Shown one piece after another: positions 1-6,495 of a DNA stretch of 11,583 nucleotides. A program made the position numbers and the translations under genes. The notes under the pieces were generated by a model. That model did no database searches. It saw nothing but the letters and a program-made list of their open reading frames with translations, and was not told the origin of the DNA. Origin of the DNA: Cesiribacter sp. Its GTDB lineage: Bacteria > Bacteroidota > Bacteroidia > Cytophagales > Cyclobacteriaceae. The stretch spans positions 1-11,583 of the forward strand of contig JASLAE010000364.1 of assembly GCA_030147305.1 (NCBI GenBank), given 5' to 3'. Within the stretch, counting starts at the first letter, position 1. Each line of letters begins with the position of its first letter.

Positions 1-1613
1 CGCAGGGTATAACTACCTTCCAGCCAGAGGCGATGCAGCAACAGGTAAGAAACATTTAGCTCTCCTAATGCCAAACGATTCGCCAAGCCCTGGCCTATGA
101 TATTTCCCTCGTCCTGCGTGCGGGTATTATAAGACTCAAAAATGTCGCCGCCATAGTTCTCATCTGCCGGATTGGAGCCATAGCGGGCGGTAAGGGCAGT
201 TCCCTCCAGCACCAGCCGGGGCAGGGGCTGATACGTAAGCCGCGCCAATTGTTCGTCGAAGTTTGCACCCAGTGGGTGCGCCAGCGGCTGCCCGTAATGC
301 GTGTAGCTGGTATAGTTATTTCTATGCGAGTACATAAATGGCCGCGCCCTGTTCCACTCCAGCTGTCCATCCAGGTTGGGAATCCCAAATACATTGATAT
401 ACTTACCCCCCAGCTGGCTGGACCATTTATTACCCCACCAGCCATTGCCCTGGCGGTAAGCCTCCAGCAGAAACTCATCCAGCACAAACTGCCCATAGAG
501 CTGTAGGCGTTTAAACAGATTCCACTTGGCATCGATACCAACTAGCGCGTTGTCGTTACTGCCGCCATATTGTTCAACAGCCCGGTAAAAAATAACCGGG
601 TTAAAATAATCTACCTCTATGCCGTTGCTAACACTATCGCCACTCACGATGGCCTCGAAAAGGCCCACATTTAAATTATCGGTAATGTTGAGGCTTAGGT
701 GGTGAAAAGCAAAAAACTTTTTAGGATAGTTGATGCTGCCTGACGCCCCGGAGCGGGATGCTGGAATCTCGCCTCTCAATTGCGCAAAGATGTTAGTATA
801 GCTAAAGCGCCAAATCTTTGTCTGAATTTTTAGATAGGGAAAAGCCGGTCCATAATCAGACAAAAACATAGAACGAAGCCCGTTGCCAATATGAAACCGC
901 TCGTGCCCTACCTGCAGGTTGATGCTTTTGATCGGATTAAAGCTTACATGCCCACGGGCCGTAAAAAAGTCTACGCCCCCCTCTTCGCCAAAGCTTTTCC
1001 AGAAAGCTTCCCCTGGTACCACTAACCGGTCGCTAATGCGCTCCCGCACATAAAGCGGATAGCGCGCCTGGTTCTCTGCCAGAAAGCTGTATATGCTCAC
1101 CTTTTGCTCTATGTTGGCTCTCAGCTCCACACCCCTGGTATTTCTATAGGGTGTTGGCTCACCACCGTTTTCCGTACCTGCTCTTAACCAAAGTACCGGG
1201 TTAATGTGCAGGTCAAAATCTTCTGTCTGCACACTGTAAAGATCAGGCGTAGTACGGTAAAAATATTTTAAGATAGGCTTGCGCGCCACCTGATCCTTTT
1301 CGCTCCACTCCCAGTTATCATTGGCCAGGAACTGAATGTTGAACTTGTCTACTTTAGTTCCAAACTGCTGCAGGCTATCATAGCCTGCATCGGTAAAGTG
1401 AGCCAGGGGTAACCGCAGAAATGGCTTATGGCTGGTATGAAACGGAGCAAAACGCCCCCTGCCAATCTCGTAACGATCCAGCAGGTGATAATAGTGATTA
1501 TCAAGCGGCACCATAGAACCTTGTGCGCTACCTTCTAATGCGTTTGTCAACAACAAAGTCAGCAGTAAACTACTGCATATGGAAAGCCTTTTGAAAGCCA
1601 GCAAGCAAATCAT
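1..1613 (-). CDS. RemB/Wzi-like outer-membrane beta-barrel protein (3' end beyond window)
   Basis: The frame is open from the ATG at 1611-1613 (minus strand) to the window edge, giving 537 residues without a stop; an in-frame stop lies just upstream at 1626-1628, which fixes the start. Residues 1-31 look like a signal peptide: KR at 8-9, then a Leu/Ser-rich core, and a likely cleavage near SAQ (29-31). The mature part starts with a segment of the type VPLDNHYYHLLDRYEIG, and further on has GHERFHIGNGLRSMFLSD followed by YPY/FPYLK and aromatic, alternating-polarity stretches typical of outer-membrane beta strands. From memory this pattern matches the Bacteroidota proteins annotated as capsule assembly Wzi family or gliding motility protein RemB. 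It is probably an outer-membrane barrel involved in surface polysaccharide attachment or cell-surface adhesion; which of the two cannot be decided here. It is transcribed divergently from the ADP-ribosylglycohydrolase gene. The family call is fairly secure, the role is inference. Confidence 0.68.
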   Translation of the reverse strand, partial: MICLLAFKRLSICSSLLLTLLLTNALEGSAQGSMVPLDNHYYHLLDRYEIGRGRFAPFHTSHKPFLRLPLAHFTDAGYDSLQQFGTKVDKFNIQFLANDNWEWSEKDQVARKPILKYFYRTTPDLYSVQTEDFDLHINPVLWLRAGTENGGEPTPYRNTRGVELRANIEQKVSIYSFLAENQARYPLYVRERISDRLVVPGEAFWKSFGEEGGVDFFTARGHVSFNPIKSINLQVGHERFHIGNGLRSMFLSDYGPAFPYLKIQTKIWRFSYTNIFAQLRGEIPASRSGASGSINYPKKFFAFHHLSLNITDNLNVGLFEAIVSGDSVSNGIEVDYFNPVIFYRAVEQYGGSNDNALVGIDAKWNLFKRLQLYGQFVLDEFLLEAYRQGNGWWGNKWSSQLGGKYINVFGIPNLDGQLEWNRARPFMYSHRNNYTSYTHYGQPLAHPLGANFDEQLARLTYQPLPRLVLEGTALTARYGSNPADENYGGDIFESYNTRTQDEGNIIGQGLANRLALGELNVSYLLLHRLWLEGSYTL

Positions 1614-1701
1614 CTTATTCTTTTCTTAATTGCCCGTAAATCAGGTTGCTAATTTGCGCAAACATTTCTCACAAGCCAAATGCCGGGCAAGGGTTCCCCT
1701 T

Positions 1702-1731
1702 GTAAGATAGTTGTTGCTTTGTCTAAACAAA
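1702..1731 (-). promoter_or_regulatory. Possible promoter of the RemB/Wzi-like gene
   Basis: On the minus strand, TTTG (plus-strand 1728-1731) is followed after 18 bases by TATCTTAC (plus-strand 1702-1709), which matches the Bacteroidota -7 consensus TAnnTTTG at six of eight positions counting the two free ones. The -33/-7 spacing fits. It would give a leader of roughly 80-90 bases before the ATG at 1613. The -7 match is imperfect, so this is tentative. Confidence 0.25.
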
Positions 1732-1756
1732 TTGAAATCATCAGGCTTTTCCAGAT

Positions 1757-2530
1757 ATGTTAGGAGCCATTGCAGGAGATATGATCGGGTCGGTTTATGA
1801 GTTTTCACCTACTAAAGCAATAGATTTTCCGCTGCTGCAGCAAGCGTCTACCTTTACTGATGATACCGTACTGACCATTGCCATTGCAGAAAGTTTGCTG
1901 ACGGGTAAAAGTTATACGGCTGCCCTTAAGCATTGGGGCAGGCGCTACCCAAATGCCGGCTATGGCAAAAATTTTTACCAGTGGCTTATGAGCCGCTGCA
2001 GCGTTGCCTATAGTAGCTGGGGAAACGGATCGGCCATGCGGGTGAGTCCCGTTGGCTGGGCTTTTGATACACTTGAAAAGACTTTGGAAGCAGCGACCGC
2101 TACCGCCATGCCTACGCACAACCATCCGGAAGGCATCAGGGGCGCCCAGGCCATTGCAGGTGTGATTTGGCTAGCCCGAATGGGGCATTCCAAAGCAGAG
2201 ATTCAGCAATGGGTAACGCAATCTATTGGATATGAACTTCCGGCTTCTATTGCAGCCATCAGGCCAGCCTATACTTTCGAGGTAAGCTGCCAGGGTTCGG
2301 TACCGCAAGCCATTCAGTGTTTTTTAGAGGCAGAAAGCACAGAAGCAGCTATTCGGCTTGCGGTATCCTTAGGCGGCGATGCTGATACACAGGCCAGTAT
2401 GGCAGGTGCAATGGGAGAAGCATGTTGGGGAATTAAAGAGCCACTTGCACAGCAAGTCCTGGAGCGATTACCAGAAAATATACTGACCGTCCTCAATGAG
2501 TTTCAAAGGCGCTTTATTGACCAGAGGTAA
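1757..2530 (+). CDS. ADP-ribosylglycohydrolase family protein
   Basis: A 257-residue soluble protein of the ADP-ribosylglycohydrolase (DraG/ARH) family, normal in length for bacterial members. These enzymes use a binuclear Mg site to hydrolyse ADP-ribose from modified proteins, nucleic acids or small adducts. Visible family motifs are the N-terminal GAIAGDMIGSVYE (residues 3-15), the metal-binding TDDT (34-37), NGSAMRVSP (90-98), THNHPEG (120-126) and the second metal site GGDADTQASM (206-215). All key Asp and Thr residues are present, so it should be active. It begins with a family-typical MLGAIAGD, which supports the ATG at 1757. No ADP-ribosyltransferase is seen in the window, so the substrate is unknown. 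Its last 17 bases overlap the 3' end of a response regulator gene on the opposite strand. Confidence 0.92.
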   Translation: MLGAIAGDMIGSVYEFSPTKAIDFPLLQQASTFTDDTVLTIAIAESLLTGKSYTAALKHWGRRYPNAGYGKNFYQWLMSRCSVAYSSWGNGSAMRVSPVGWAFDTLEKTLEAATATAMPTHNHPEGIRGAQAIAGVIWLARMGHSKAEIQQWVTQSIGYELPASIAAIRPAYTFEVSCQGSVPQAIQCFLEAESTEAAIRLAVSLGGDADTQASMAGAMGEACWGIKEPLAQQVLERLPENILTVLNEFQRRFIDQR

Positions 2531-2951
2531 CACCATCTTTAAAATGACGGGCAATCAGCATCCGATATTTATCTACGGTTAAGGGCTTTGTAACCAGCTC
2601 TCTGATATTGGAATAACTGGCAGCCCGTTTCACGTCACGGTTGTCCAGGGTAGAAGACAACAGGAAAATATCCACTGGTTTATCATTCAGAAAACCTTCT
2701 TCCTGCAGCCTTTCCAGGAACTCAAAGCCATCCAGAATCGGCATTTTTATGTCCATAAAGATGATATCCGGCAGCTGATGGGGTTTTTGCAGTGCCAGGA
2801 TACGCAAGTGCTCAAAAGCAGCCGGACTATCTGAAAAAAACTTCAATTCAAGATCTTCTTCCTCAGCGAAGAGCTCCTGCAAAATGAAATTGTTTATTTC
2901 ATCGTCATCGATAAAAAGTAGTCTTGTTTTCTGCTTTTCCTGAAACGCCAT
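2514..2951 (-). CDS. Single-domain response regulator (CheY-like receiver)
   Basis: A 145-residue protein consisting of one receiver domain with no DNA-binding or enzymatic output domain. The receiver signature is complete: acidic cluster D15-D16-D17, phospho-acceptor D67 in FMDIKMP, the switch Ser/Thr at S99-S100-T101, and the conserved K122 in TKPL. Such stand-alone regulators in Bacteroidota usually act in phosphorelays or modulate partner histidine kinases through protein contacts. No histidine kinase lies nearby, so it is an orphan in this window. A somewhat acidic stretch EEEDLE follows helix 1 and an extended loop (residues 51-61) precedes strand 3, both common in this subgroup. It converges on the ADP-ribosylglycohydrolase gene with a 17-bp overlap of the two coding ends. 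The start ATG (2949-2951) gives a normal N-terminus with the first strand RLLFIDDDE soon after. Confidence 0.93.
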   Translation of the reverse strand: MAFQEKQKTRLLFIDDDEINNFILQELFAEEEDLELKFFSDSPAAFEHLRILALQKPHQLPDIIFMDIKMPILDGFEFLERLQEEGFLNDKPVDIFLLSSTLDNRDVKRAASYSNIRELVTKPLTVDKYRMLIARHFKDGVTSGQ

Positions 2952-2998
2952 GGTCTAAGTAAATCCTATGCCAATAATCGCCTATAAGTTAGATTATC

Positions 2999-3049
2999 TT
3001 AATTAATAACGAACACAGACTGGCAATGTTAGTCCAGTACATTAATTAA
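2999..3049. repeat. Inverted repeat TTAATTAAT/ATTAATTAA between divergent genes
   Basis: The 9-bp arm TTAATTAAT (2999-3007) is matched by its exact reverse complement ATTAATTAA (3041-3049). Between them is a smaller imperfectly centred inverted pair, ACTGG (3019-3023) and CCAGT (3034-3038), with a 10-base loop. The element lies in the 191-base gap between the response regulator (minus) and the rpmE2 promoter (plus). It could be an operator or a weak RNA structure; AT-rich chance similarity is a real alternative. The rest of this gap holds no ORF that I would support. Confidence 0.3.
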
Positions 3050-3074
3050 AATCGTTGTATATTAAGCTTTTTTC

Positions 3075-3106
3075 TTTCGAAGTTAAAATTTTTATCTCTA
3101 TCTTTG
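3075..3106 (+). promoter_or_regulatory. Promoter of rpmE2 (Bacteroidota sigma-A type)
   Basis: TATCTTTG at 3099-3106 is a perfect match to the Bacteroidota -7 element TAnnTTTG. A TTTC tetramer at 3075-3078, twenty bases upstream, is a one-mismatch candidate for the -33 TTTG element. Transcription would begin near 3111-3114, giving a leader of about 30 bases before the L31 ATG. Confidence 0.7.
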
Positions 3107-3142
3107 TGCCCTCTAAGGAAAAAGGCATAAAGAGACCCGGTT

Positions 3143-3385
3143 ATGAAAAAAGACATTCACCCAAAATACAACGATGTTGTTTTCATGGACACCACGAGCG
3201 ATTTTAAATTCTTAACCCGCTCAACGATGACCTCAAAGGAAACAATTGAATGGGAAGATGGCAAAACTTATCCTGTTATCAAAGTGGAGGTAAGTTCTGC
3301 ATCGCATCCGTTCTATACTGGTAAGAAAATCTTCCTGGATACTGCAGGACGTGTTGAGAAATTTAACAAGCGTTACAAAAAGTAA
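3143..3385 (+). CDS. rpmE2: 50S ribosomal protein L31 type B
   Basis: An 80-residue small basic protein matching bL31 of the large ribosomal subunit, type B. It starts with MKKDIHPKYNDVVFMD and ends with KFNKRYKK, both hallmarks of the family; the central part has the strand EWEDGKTYPVIKVEVSS and the SHPFYTG motif. It contains no cysteine at all, so it is the zinc-independent form lacking the CxxC ribbon of type A L31. In many bacteria the C-minus form substitutes for a zinc-binding paralogue under zinc limitation; in many Bacteroidota it is the only L31, which cannot be judged from this window. It is a monocistronic gene with its own consensus promoter and strong terminator. Confidence 0.97.
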   Translation: MKKDIHPKYNDVVFMDTTSDFKFLTRSTMTSKETIEWEDGKTYPVIKVEVSSASHPFYTGKKIFLDTAGRVEKFNKRYKK

Positions 3386-3409
3386 CCGGCCTCTGGCTGT
3401 AAAACATAT

Positions 3410-3448
3410 AAAAGCCTTCTGTGGAAATACAGAAGGCTTTTCTTATTT
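3410..3448 (+). terminator. Rho-independent terminator after rpmE2
   Basis: AAAAGCCTTCTG (3410-3421) pairs perfectly with CAGAAGGCTTTT (3430-3441) in a 12-bp stem with an 8-base loop, followed by the T-rich tract CTTATTT. It begins 25 bases after the rpmE2 stop. The A/T ends of the stem are symmetric, so it may work weakly in the reverse direction too. Confidence 0.9.
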
Positions 3449-3454
3449 GTAGCA

Positions 3455-3544
3455 ATGCATCCCCTTAAACCCAGGTTGTGGTCTAATCTATCCGGTGCGT
3501 TTCGCTTCCTGCTTGTGCTTTCTTTTTATATTTTTGCCCCATGA
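3455..3544 (+). CDS. Possible 29-residue upstream ORF overlapping the GlmU-like start
   Basis: The frame starting at the ATG at 3455, just after the rpmE2 terminator, runs 29 codons and stops at TGA 3542-3544, overlapping the GlmU-like ATG in an ATGA arrangement. The peptide starts MHPLKPRLW and has a hydrophobic C-terminal half (FRFLLVLSFYIFAP). The overlap type is what a translated leader would show. Against it: no ribosome binding site, no convincing promoter between the terminator and 3455, and the -7 element of the next gene lies inside it. It is most likely a chance ORF and is listed because of its exact overlap. Confidence 0.12.
   Translation: MHPLKPRLWSNLSGAFRFLLVLSFYIFAP
3529..3536 (+). 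promoter_or_regulatory. -7 element directly before the GlmU-like ATG
   Basis: TATTTTTG at 3529-3536 matches TAnnTTTG fully. Only CCCC separates it from the ATG at 3541, so transcription is expected to begin at or within a few bases of the start codon. A -33 TTTG at the usual distance is not clear; the sequence there is TTCC/TTCG. The arrangement suggests a leaderless mRNA. Confidence 0.5.
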
Positions 3545-4749
3545 ATCTTATTTTATTCGATGATATAAAGCTGCGTCAGCAGCTGCTACCGCTTACTTTT
3601 ACCCGGCCTATAGCAGCCCTGCGCTGTGGCATTCTAACCCTGGCAGAAAAATGGCAGCAACTGCTGCCCCAAGCCACTACCAGCTACTTAACAGAAGACT
3701 ACCTCCAGGAAAAATTTCCGCTTGCTGCTGCAGACGATAATCTATTTGTTAACAGTGCCTTATGCCCGACAGCTGAACTCACCAAACAGATTGAAGCTCT
3801 CCGCATGGACGAATGCCTGGTACAGGAAGATTCCATCCTGGCTTTCCGCAGTGGCAGAGCAAGTGCGCAGACCTATCCTTTACAACCTTTCAAGGCTGAG
3901 CACAAAAAAGAATTGACGGAGCCCATTGTGCTAATTCAGCATCCGTGGCATATTTTTCAGTACAATGGTGCTCAAATAAGAGCAGATTTCAGCCTTATTA
4001 CCCAGGGGCGCACCTCTGCCGGTATTAACGATGTGCATACCCGTACCTATAACGAAGAGCAGATTTTTGTTGAAGAAGGTGTAAAAATCCGGGCAGCCAT
4101 CCTCAATGCAGAAGAAGGTCCGATCTATATTGGCAAAGGGGCACAGGTACATGAGGGAGCCATCATCAAAGGTCCGTTTGCCCTTTGCAGGGAATCTAAC
4201 GTAAATGCCGGGGCCAAAATGCGTGGCGATACCACTGTAGGCCCTTATTGCAAAGTGGGTGGTGAAGTAAGCAATGCGGTAATTATGGGCTACAGCAACA
4301 AAGGACACGAGGGTTTCCTGGGCAATAGCGTATTGGGCGAATGGTGCAACCTGGGAGCAGACACCAACAATTCTAACCTGAAAAACAATTATGCCAATGT
4401 AAAGCTCTGGAGCTATGCCAGGGGCGGTTTCATTGACACTGGCCTGCAATTCTGCGGCCTGATCATGGGCGATCATAGCAAGTGCGGCATTAATACCATG
4501 TTCAATACCGGTACAGTGATAGGCGTAAGTACCAACATCTTTGGCGATGGCTATCCGCGCAACTTTATCCCCAGCTTTGCCTGGGGTGGTGCCGCAGGCT
4601 TTAGCACTTACAAATTCGAACAGGCCATGGAAACTACCGAACGTGTGCTGGAACGCCGCAAATTAATGCTGGCAGAAGCTGACAGAAAAATATTAAAGCA
4701 TATCTTCGAGCAAACTGCCCCTTACCGGGTGTGGGAGAAAAAAGGTTGA
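3541..4749 (+). CDS. Bacteroidetes-type GlmU-like sugar nucleotidyltransferase/acetyltransferase
   Basis: A 402-residue protein of the Bacteroidetes-type GlmU family, thought to make UDP-N-acetylglucosamine from glucosamine-1-phosphate (acetyl transfer plus uridylyl transfer) for peptidoglycan and other envelope polymers. The N-terminal half (about 1-130) is a divergent nucleotidyltransferase domain opening with MNLILFDD and LLPLTFTRPIAALRCGIL, without the classical LAAGxGTRM loop of canonical GlmU. The linker has the family motif PWHIFQYNGAQI (135-146). Residues from about 175 to 350 form a left-handed beta-helix with repeated hexapeptides, such as GPIYIGKGAQVHEGAIIKGP. The acetyltransferase region contains NKGHEGFLGNSVLGEWCNLGAD (253-274), comparable to the catalytic His region of GlmU. 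The start is supported by the conserved MNLILFDD. It appears to stand alone between rpmE2 and holB. Exact substrate is by homology. Confidence 0.88.
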   Translation: MNLILFDDIKLRQQLLPLTFTRPIAALRCGILTLAEKWQQLLPQATTSYLTEDYLQEKFPLAAADDNLFVNSALCPTAELTKQIEALRMDECLVQEDSILAFRSGRASAQTYPLQPFKAEHKKELTEPIVLIQHPWHIFQYNGAQIRADFSLITQGRTSAGINDVHTRTYNEEQIFVEEGVKIRAAILNAEEGPIYIGKGAQVHEGAIIKGPFALCRESNVNAGAKMRGDTTVGPYCKVGGEVSNAVIMGYSNKGHEGFLGNSVLGEWCNLGADTNNSNLKNNYANVKLWSYARGGFIDTGLQFCGLIMGDHSKCGINTMFNTGTVIGVSTNIFGDGYPRNFIPSFAWGGAAGFSTYKFEQAMETTERVLERRKLMLAEADRKILKHIFEQTAPYRVWEKKG

Positions 4750-4799
4750 TTTATTATTGTGCTGTTGTGGAGGTACGCCATTAATCTTTTACTTTCCCT

Positions 4800-4836
4800 T
4801 TTGCGAATACCTACGCAGCTCTATGCTTAATTTTTG
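4800..4836 (+). promoter_or_regulatory. Candidate promoter for the holB-led gene series
   Basis: The 112-base gap 4750-4861 contains TTTG (4800-4803) and, 24 bases later, TAATTTTTG (4828-4836), which has the halves of TAnnTTTG with one extra base between them. A further TTTG-containing stretch (GAATTTGAATT) sits just before the ATG. Neither fits the consensus exactly, and no terminator hairpin for the preceding gene is evident, so read-through from the GlmU-like gene is also possible. Confidence 0.25.
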
Positions 4837-4861
4837 ATATCAATTCGAATTTGAATTACCC

Positions 4862-6004
4862 ATGCGCTTTGCAGACATCACAGGGCTGGACGAAGTAAAA
4901 CAGCACCTGACCCAATCTGTGCAGGCTAACCACCTGGCCCATGCCCTGCTGTTTGTTGGTCCGGAGGGTTCTGCCAACCTGGCCATAGCGCTTGCCTTTG
5001 CTACCTATCTGCAGTGTACCAACCGGCAAATAGATCTCACAGGTGAGCAGGATGCCTGCGGCGTTTGCCCTGCCTGCCAGAAAATGGCCAAGTTTCAGCA
5101 TCCCGATGTGCACTATGTGTTTCCGGTGAGTTCTACTAACACGGTGAAGGGAGAGGCACATGTGGTGAGCAAAAGCTTTATCGCTGAGTGGCGGCAATTT
5201 TTGGGCCAGAGCCCATATGGTTCGCTGAGTGAATGGCGCCAGCAGTACGGCGGCGAAGACAAACAGGTAAACATCAGTAAAGAGGAAAGCCGCAACATTA
5301 TCAGCAGCCTGGCCCTTAAAAGCTACGAAGGTCCTTTCAAGATCATGCTCATCTGGCTGCCCGAATATATGCACCCTGCTGCCGCCAACGGCATTCTTAA
5401 AATCCTGGAAGAACCACCTGCAAAAACGGTTTTCATTCTTATCACCCACGACACCGAAAAGTTGCTGGCAACCATTCTTTCCAGAACACAGATTGTAAAA
5501 ATCAGGGCTTTTAGTGATCAGGAGATTGAGTTAATACTTTCCCGCCAGTACAACCTGCCTGCTGAAAAAGCCCAGGCCATTGCCCGCCTGGCTGGTGGCA
5601 ACCTGCAGGAAGCTCTGCGGCTGGCTGGGGATACTACGGACGAAAGCTTTGCTCTTTTTCGGGACTGGATGCGCCTGTGTTATGAACATAATTACAGCAA
5701 GCTGGTAAGTTTTGCCGAAGACATGGGGAAGCTTGGCCGCGATGCACAGCGCAACCTGCTGCTAACAGGCCTTAACCTTTTAAGGGAAACGCTGGTTTAC
5801 CCATATGCAGGCGGAGACCTGGTGCGACTGCAATCAGAAGAGCTGGCCTTTGCCGAACGCTTTAGCAAAGTTGCCACACCCATGAGAGTGCAGCAAATGT
5901 CCGATTTACTAAATCAAACTTTGTATTACCTTGAGCGGAACGCCAATCCTAAAATTGCCTTACTCGATTTGTCGCTAAAGCTGGCAGGAGTGTTAAGGGC
6001 TTAG
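4862..6004 (+). CDS. holB: DNA polymerase III delta' subunit
   Basis: A 380-residue clamp-loader AAA+ protein of the delta'/gamma-tau family, part of the complex that loads the sliding clamp during replication. It opens with the family-typical FADITGLDEVKQHLTQSV and NHLAHALLFVGPEG. The Walker A site is degenerate (GPEGSANLA, 33-41, no GKT/S), as expected for the non-hydrolysing delta' subunit. Four cysteines (C52, C66, C69, C72) form the zinc module found in clamp-loader subunits. Residues 172-186 (PAAANGILKILEEPP) are strongly diagnostic. The arginine-finger motif is SRT (207-209), a variant of the classical SRC. Residues about 97-140 form an insertion before NISKEESRNI, seen in Bacteroidota relatives from memory. 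The C-terminal half is the helical collar domain. It starts the long plus-strand series and is followed 26 bases later by the RimB-like gene. Confidence 0.92.
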   Translation: MRFADITGLDEVKQHLTQSVQANHLAHALLFVGPEGSANLAIALAFATYLQCTNRQIDLTGEQDACGVCPACQKMAKFQHPDVHYVFPVSSTNTVKGEAHVVSKSFIAEWRQFLGQSPYGSLSEWRQQYGGEDKQVNISKEESRNIISSLALKSYEGPFKIMLIWLPEYMHPAAANGILKILEEPPAKTVFILITHDTEKLLATILSRTQIVKIRAFSDQEIELILSRQYNLPAEKAQAIARLAGGNLQEALRLAGDTTDESFALFRDWMRLCYEHNYSKLVSFAEDMGKLGRDAQRNLLLTGLNLLRETLVYPYAGGDLVRLQSEELAFAERFSKVATPMRVQQMSDLLNQTLYYLERNANPKIALLDLSLKLAGVLRA

Positions 6005-6030
6005 TTAGGCGCAATGCAACGCCAGTCAGC

Positions 6031-6495
6031 ATGAAAAAACCTAAAGCTTCGAAAGAGTTACGGATTATTGGCCGAACAGATATTGTAGATTTGCCGGATT
6101 TAGGTCTCCATAATGTAGATGTAAAAATAGATACCGGTGCTTACACCTCTTCCATTCACTGTTCCCGTATAAAAGTAATAAAAGAAGCTGATGGCTCCCA
6201 GGCAATAACTTTTACCATTCCCGGCTCTAAGCTACATGAAAAGGGAATTCATCGTTTTAATGTAAAGGATTTTGAAGAACGAAGCATTCGCAGCTCTAAC
6301 GGGCACCTGCAAAAGCGTTTTGTCATTCATAGCCACATCATCATCTTCGGAAAGCGAATCCAGACAGAATTTTCACTTGCGGACCGCAGCCGTATGAAAT
6401 ACCCGATTTTACTGGGCCGTCAGCTTTTAGTCAAGCGCTTTCTGGTAGATGTAAACAAGATAAACTTATCCTATAAAGAAAAAATCAAACCATGA
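6031..6495 (+). CDS. rimB: RimB-type retropepsin-like peptidase (PF05618 family)
   Basis: A 154-residue protein of the family long labelled putative ATP-dependent zinc protease, now recognised as retropepsin-like aspartic peptidases. Residues 34-37 are the catalytic D-T-G-A in the context KIDTGAYTSSIHC, and the family C-terminal motif YPILLGRQLL lies at 124-133. Retropepsins act as dimers, each subunit giving one Asp, so a single DTGA per chain fits. No signal peptide or membrane segment is seen, so it is cytoplasmic. The following gene is a close RimK homologue starting in an ATGA overlap, which matches the known rimB-rimK pairing in which RimB removes or processes glutamate tails that RimK adds to ribosomal protein S6. 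The pairing and motif make this role likely; the actual substrate in this organism is inferred. The regulator RimA is not visible nearby. Confidence 0.82.
   Translation: MKKPKASKELRIIGRTDIVDLPDLGLHNVDVKIDTGAYTSSIHCSRIKVIKEADGSQAITFTIPGSKLHEKGIHRFNVKDFEERSIRSSNGHLQKRFVIHSHIIIFGKRIQTEFSLADRSRMKYPILLGRQLLVKRFLVDVNKINLSYKEKIKP

Noticed and set aside
95..541. Minus-strand open frame of 148 codons
   Set aside because: It lies in another frame of the RemB/Wzi-like gene; its composition is low-complexity Trp/Arg/Met-rich and matches no family.
3931..4476. Antisense open frame of 181 codons across the GlmU-like gene
   Set aside because: Shadow of a well supported coding region; no family motifs or start context.
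4856..5449. Antisense open frame of 197 codons across holB
   Set aside because: Opposite the conserved N-terminal half of DNA polymerase III delta'; spurious.
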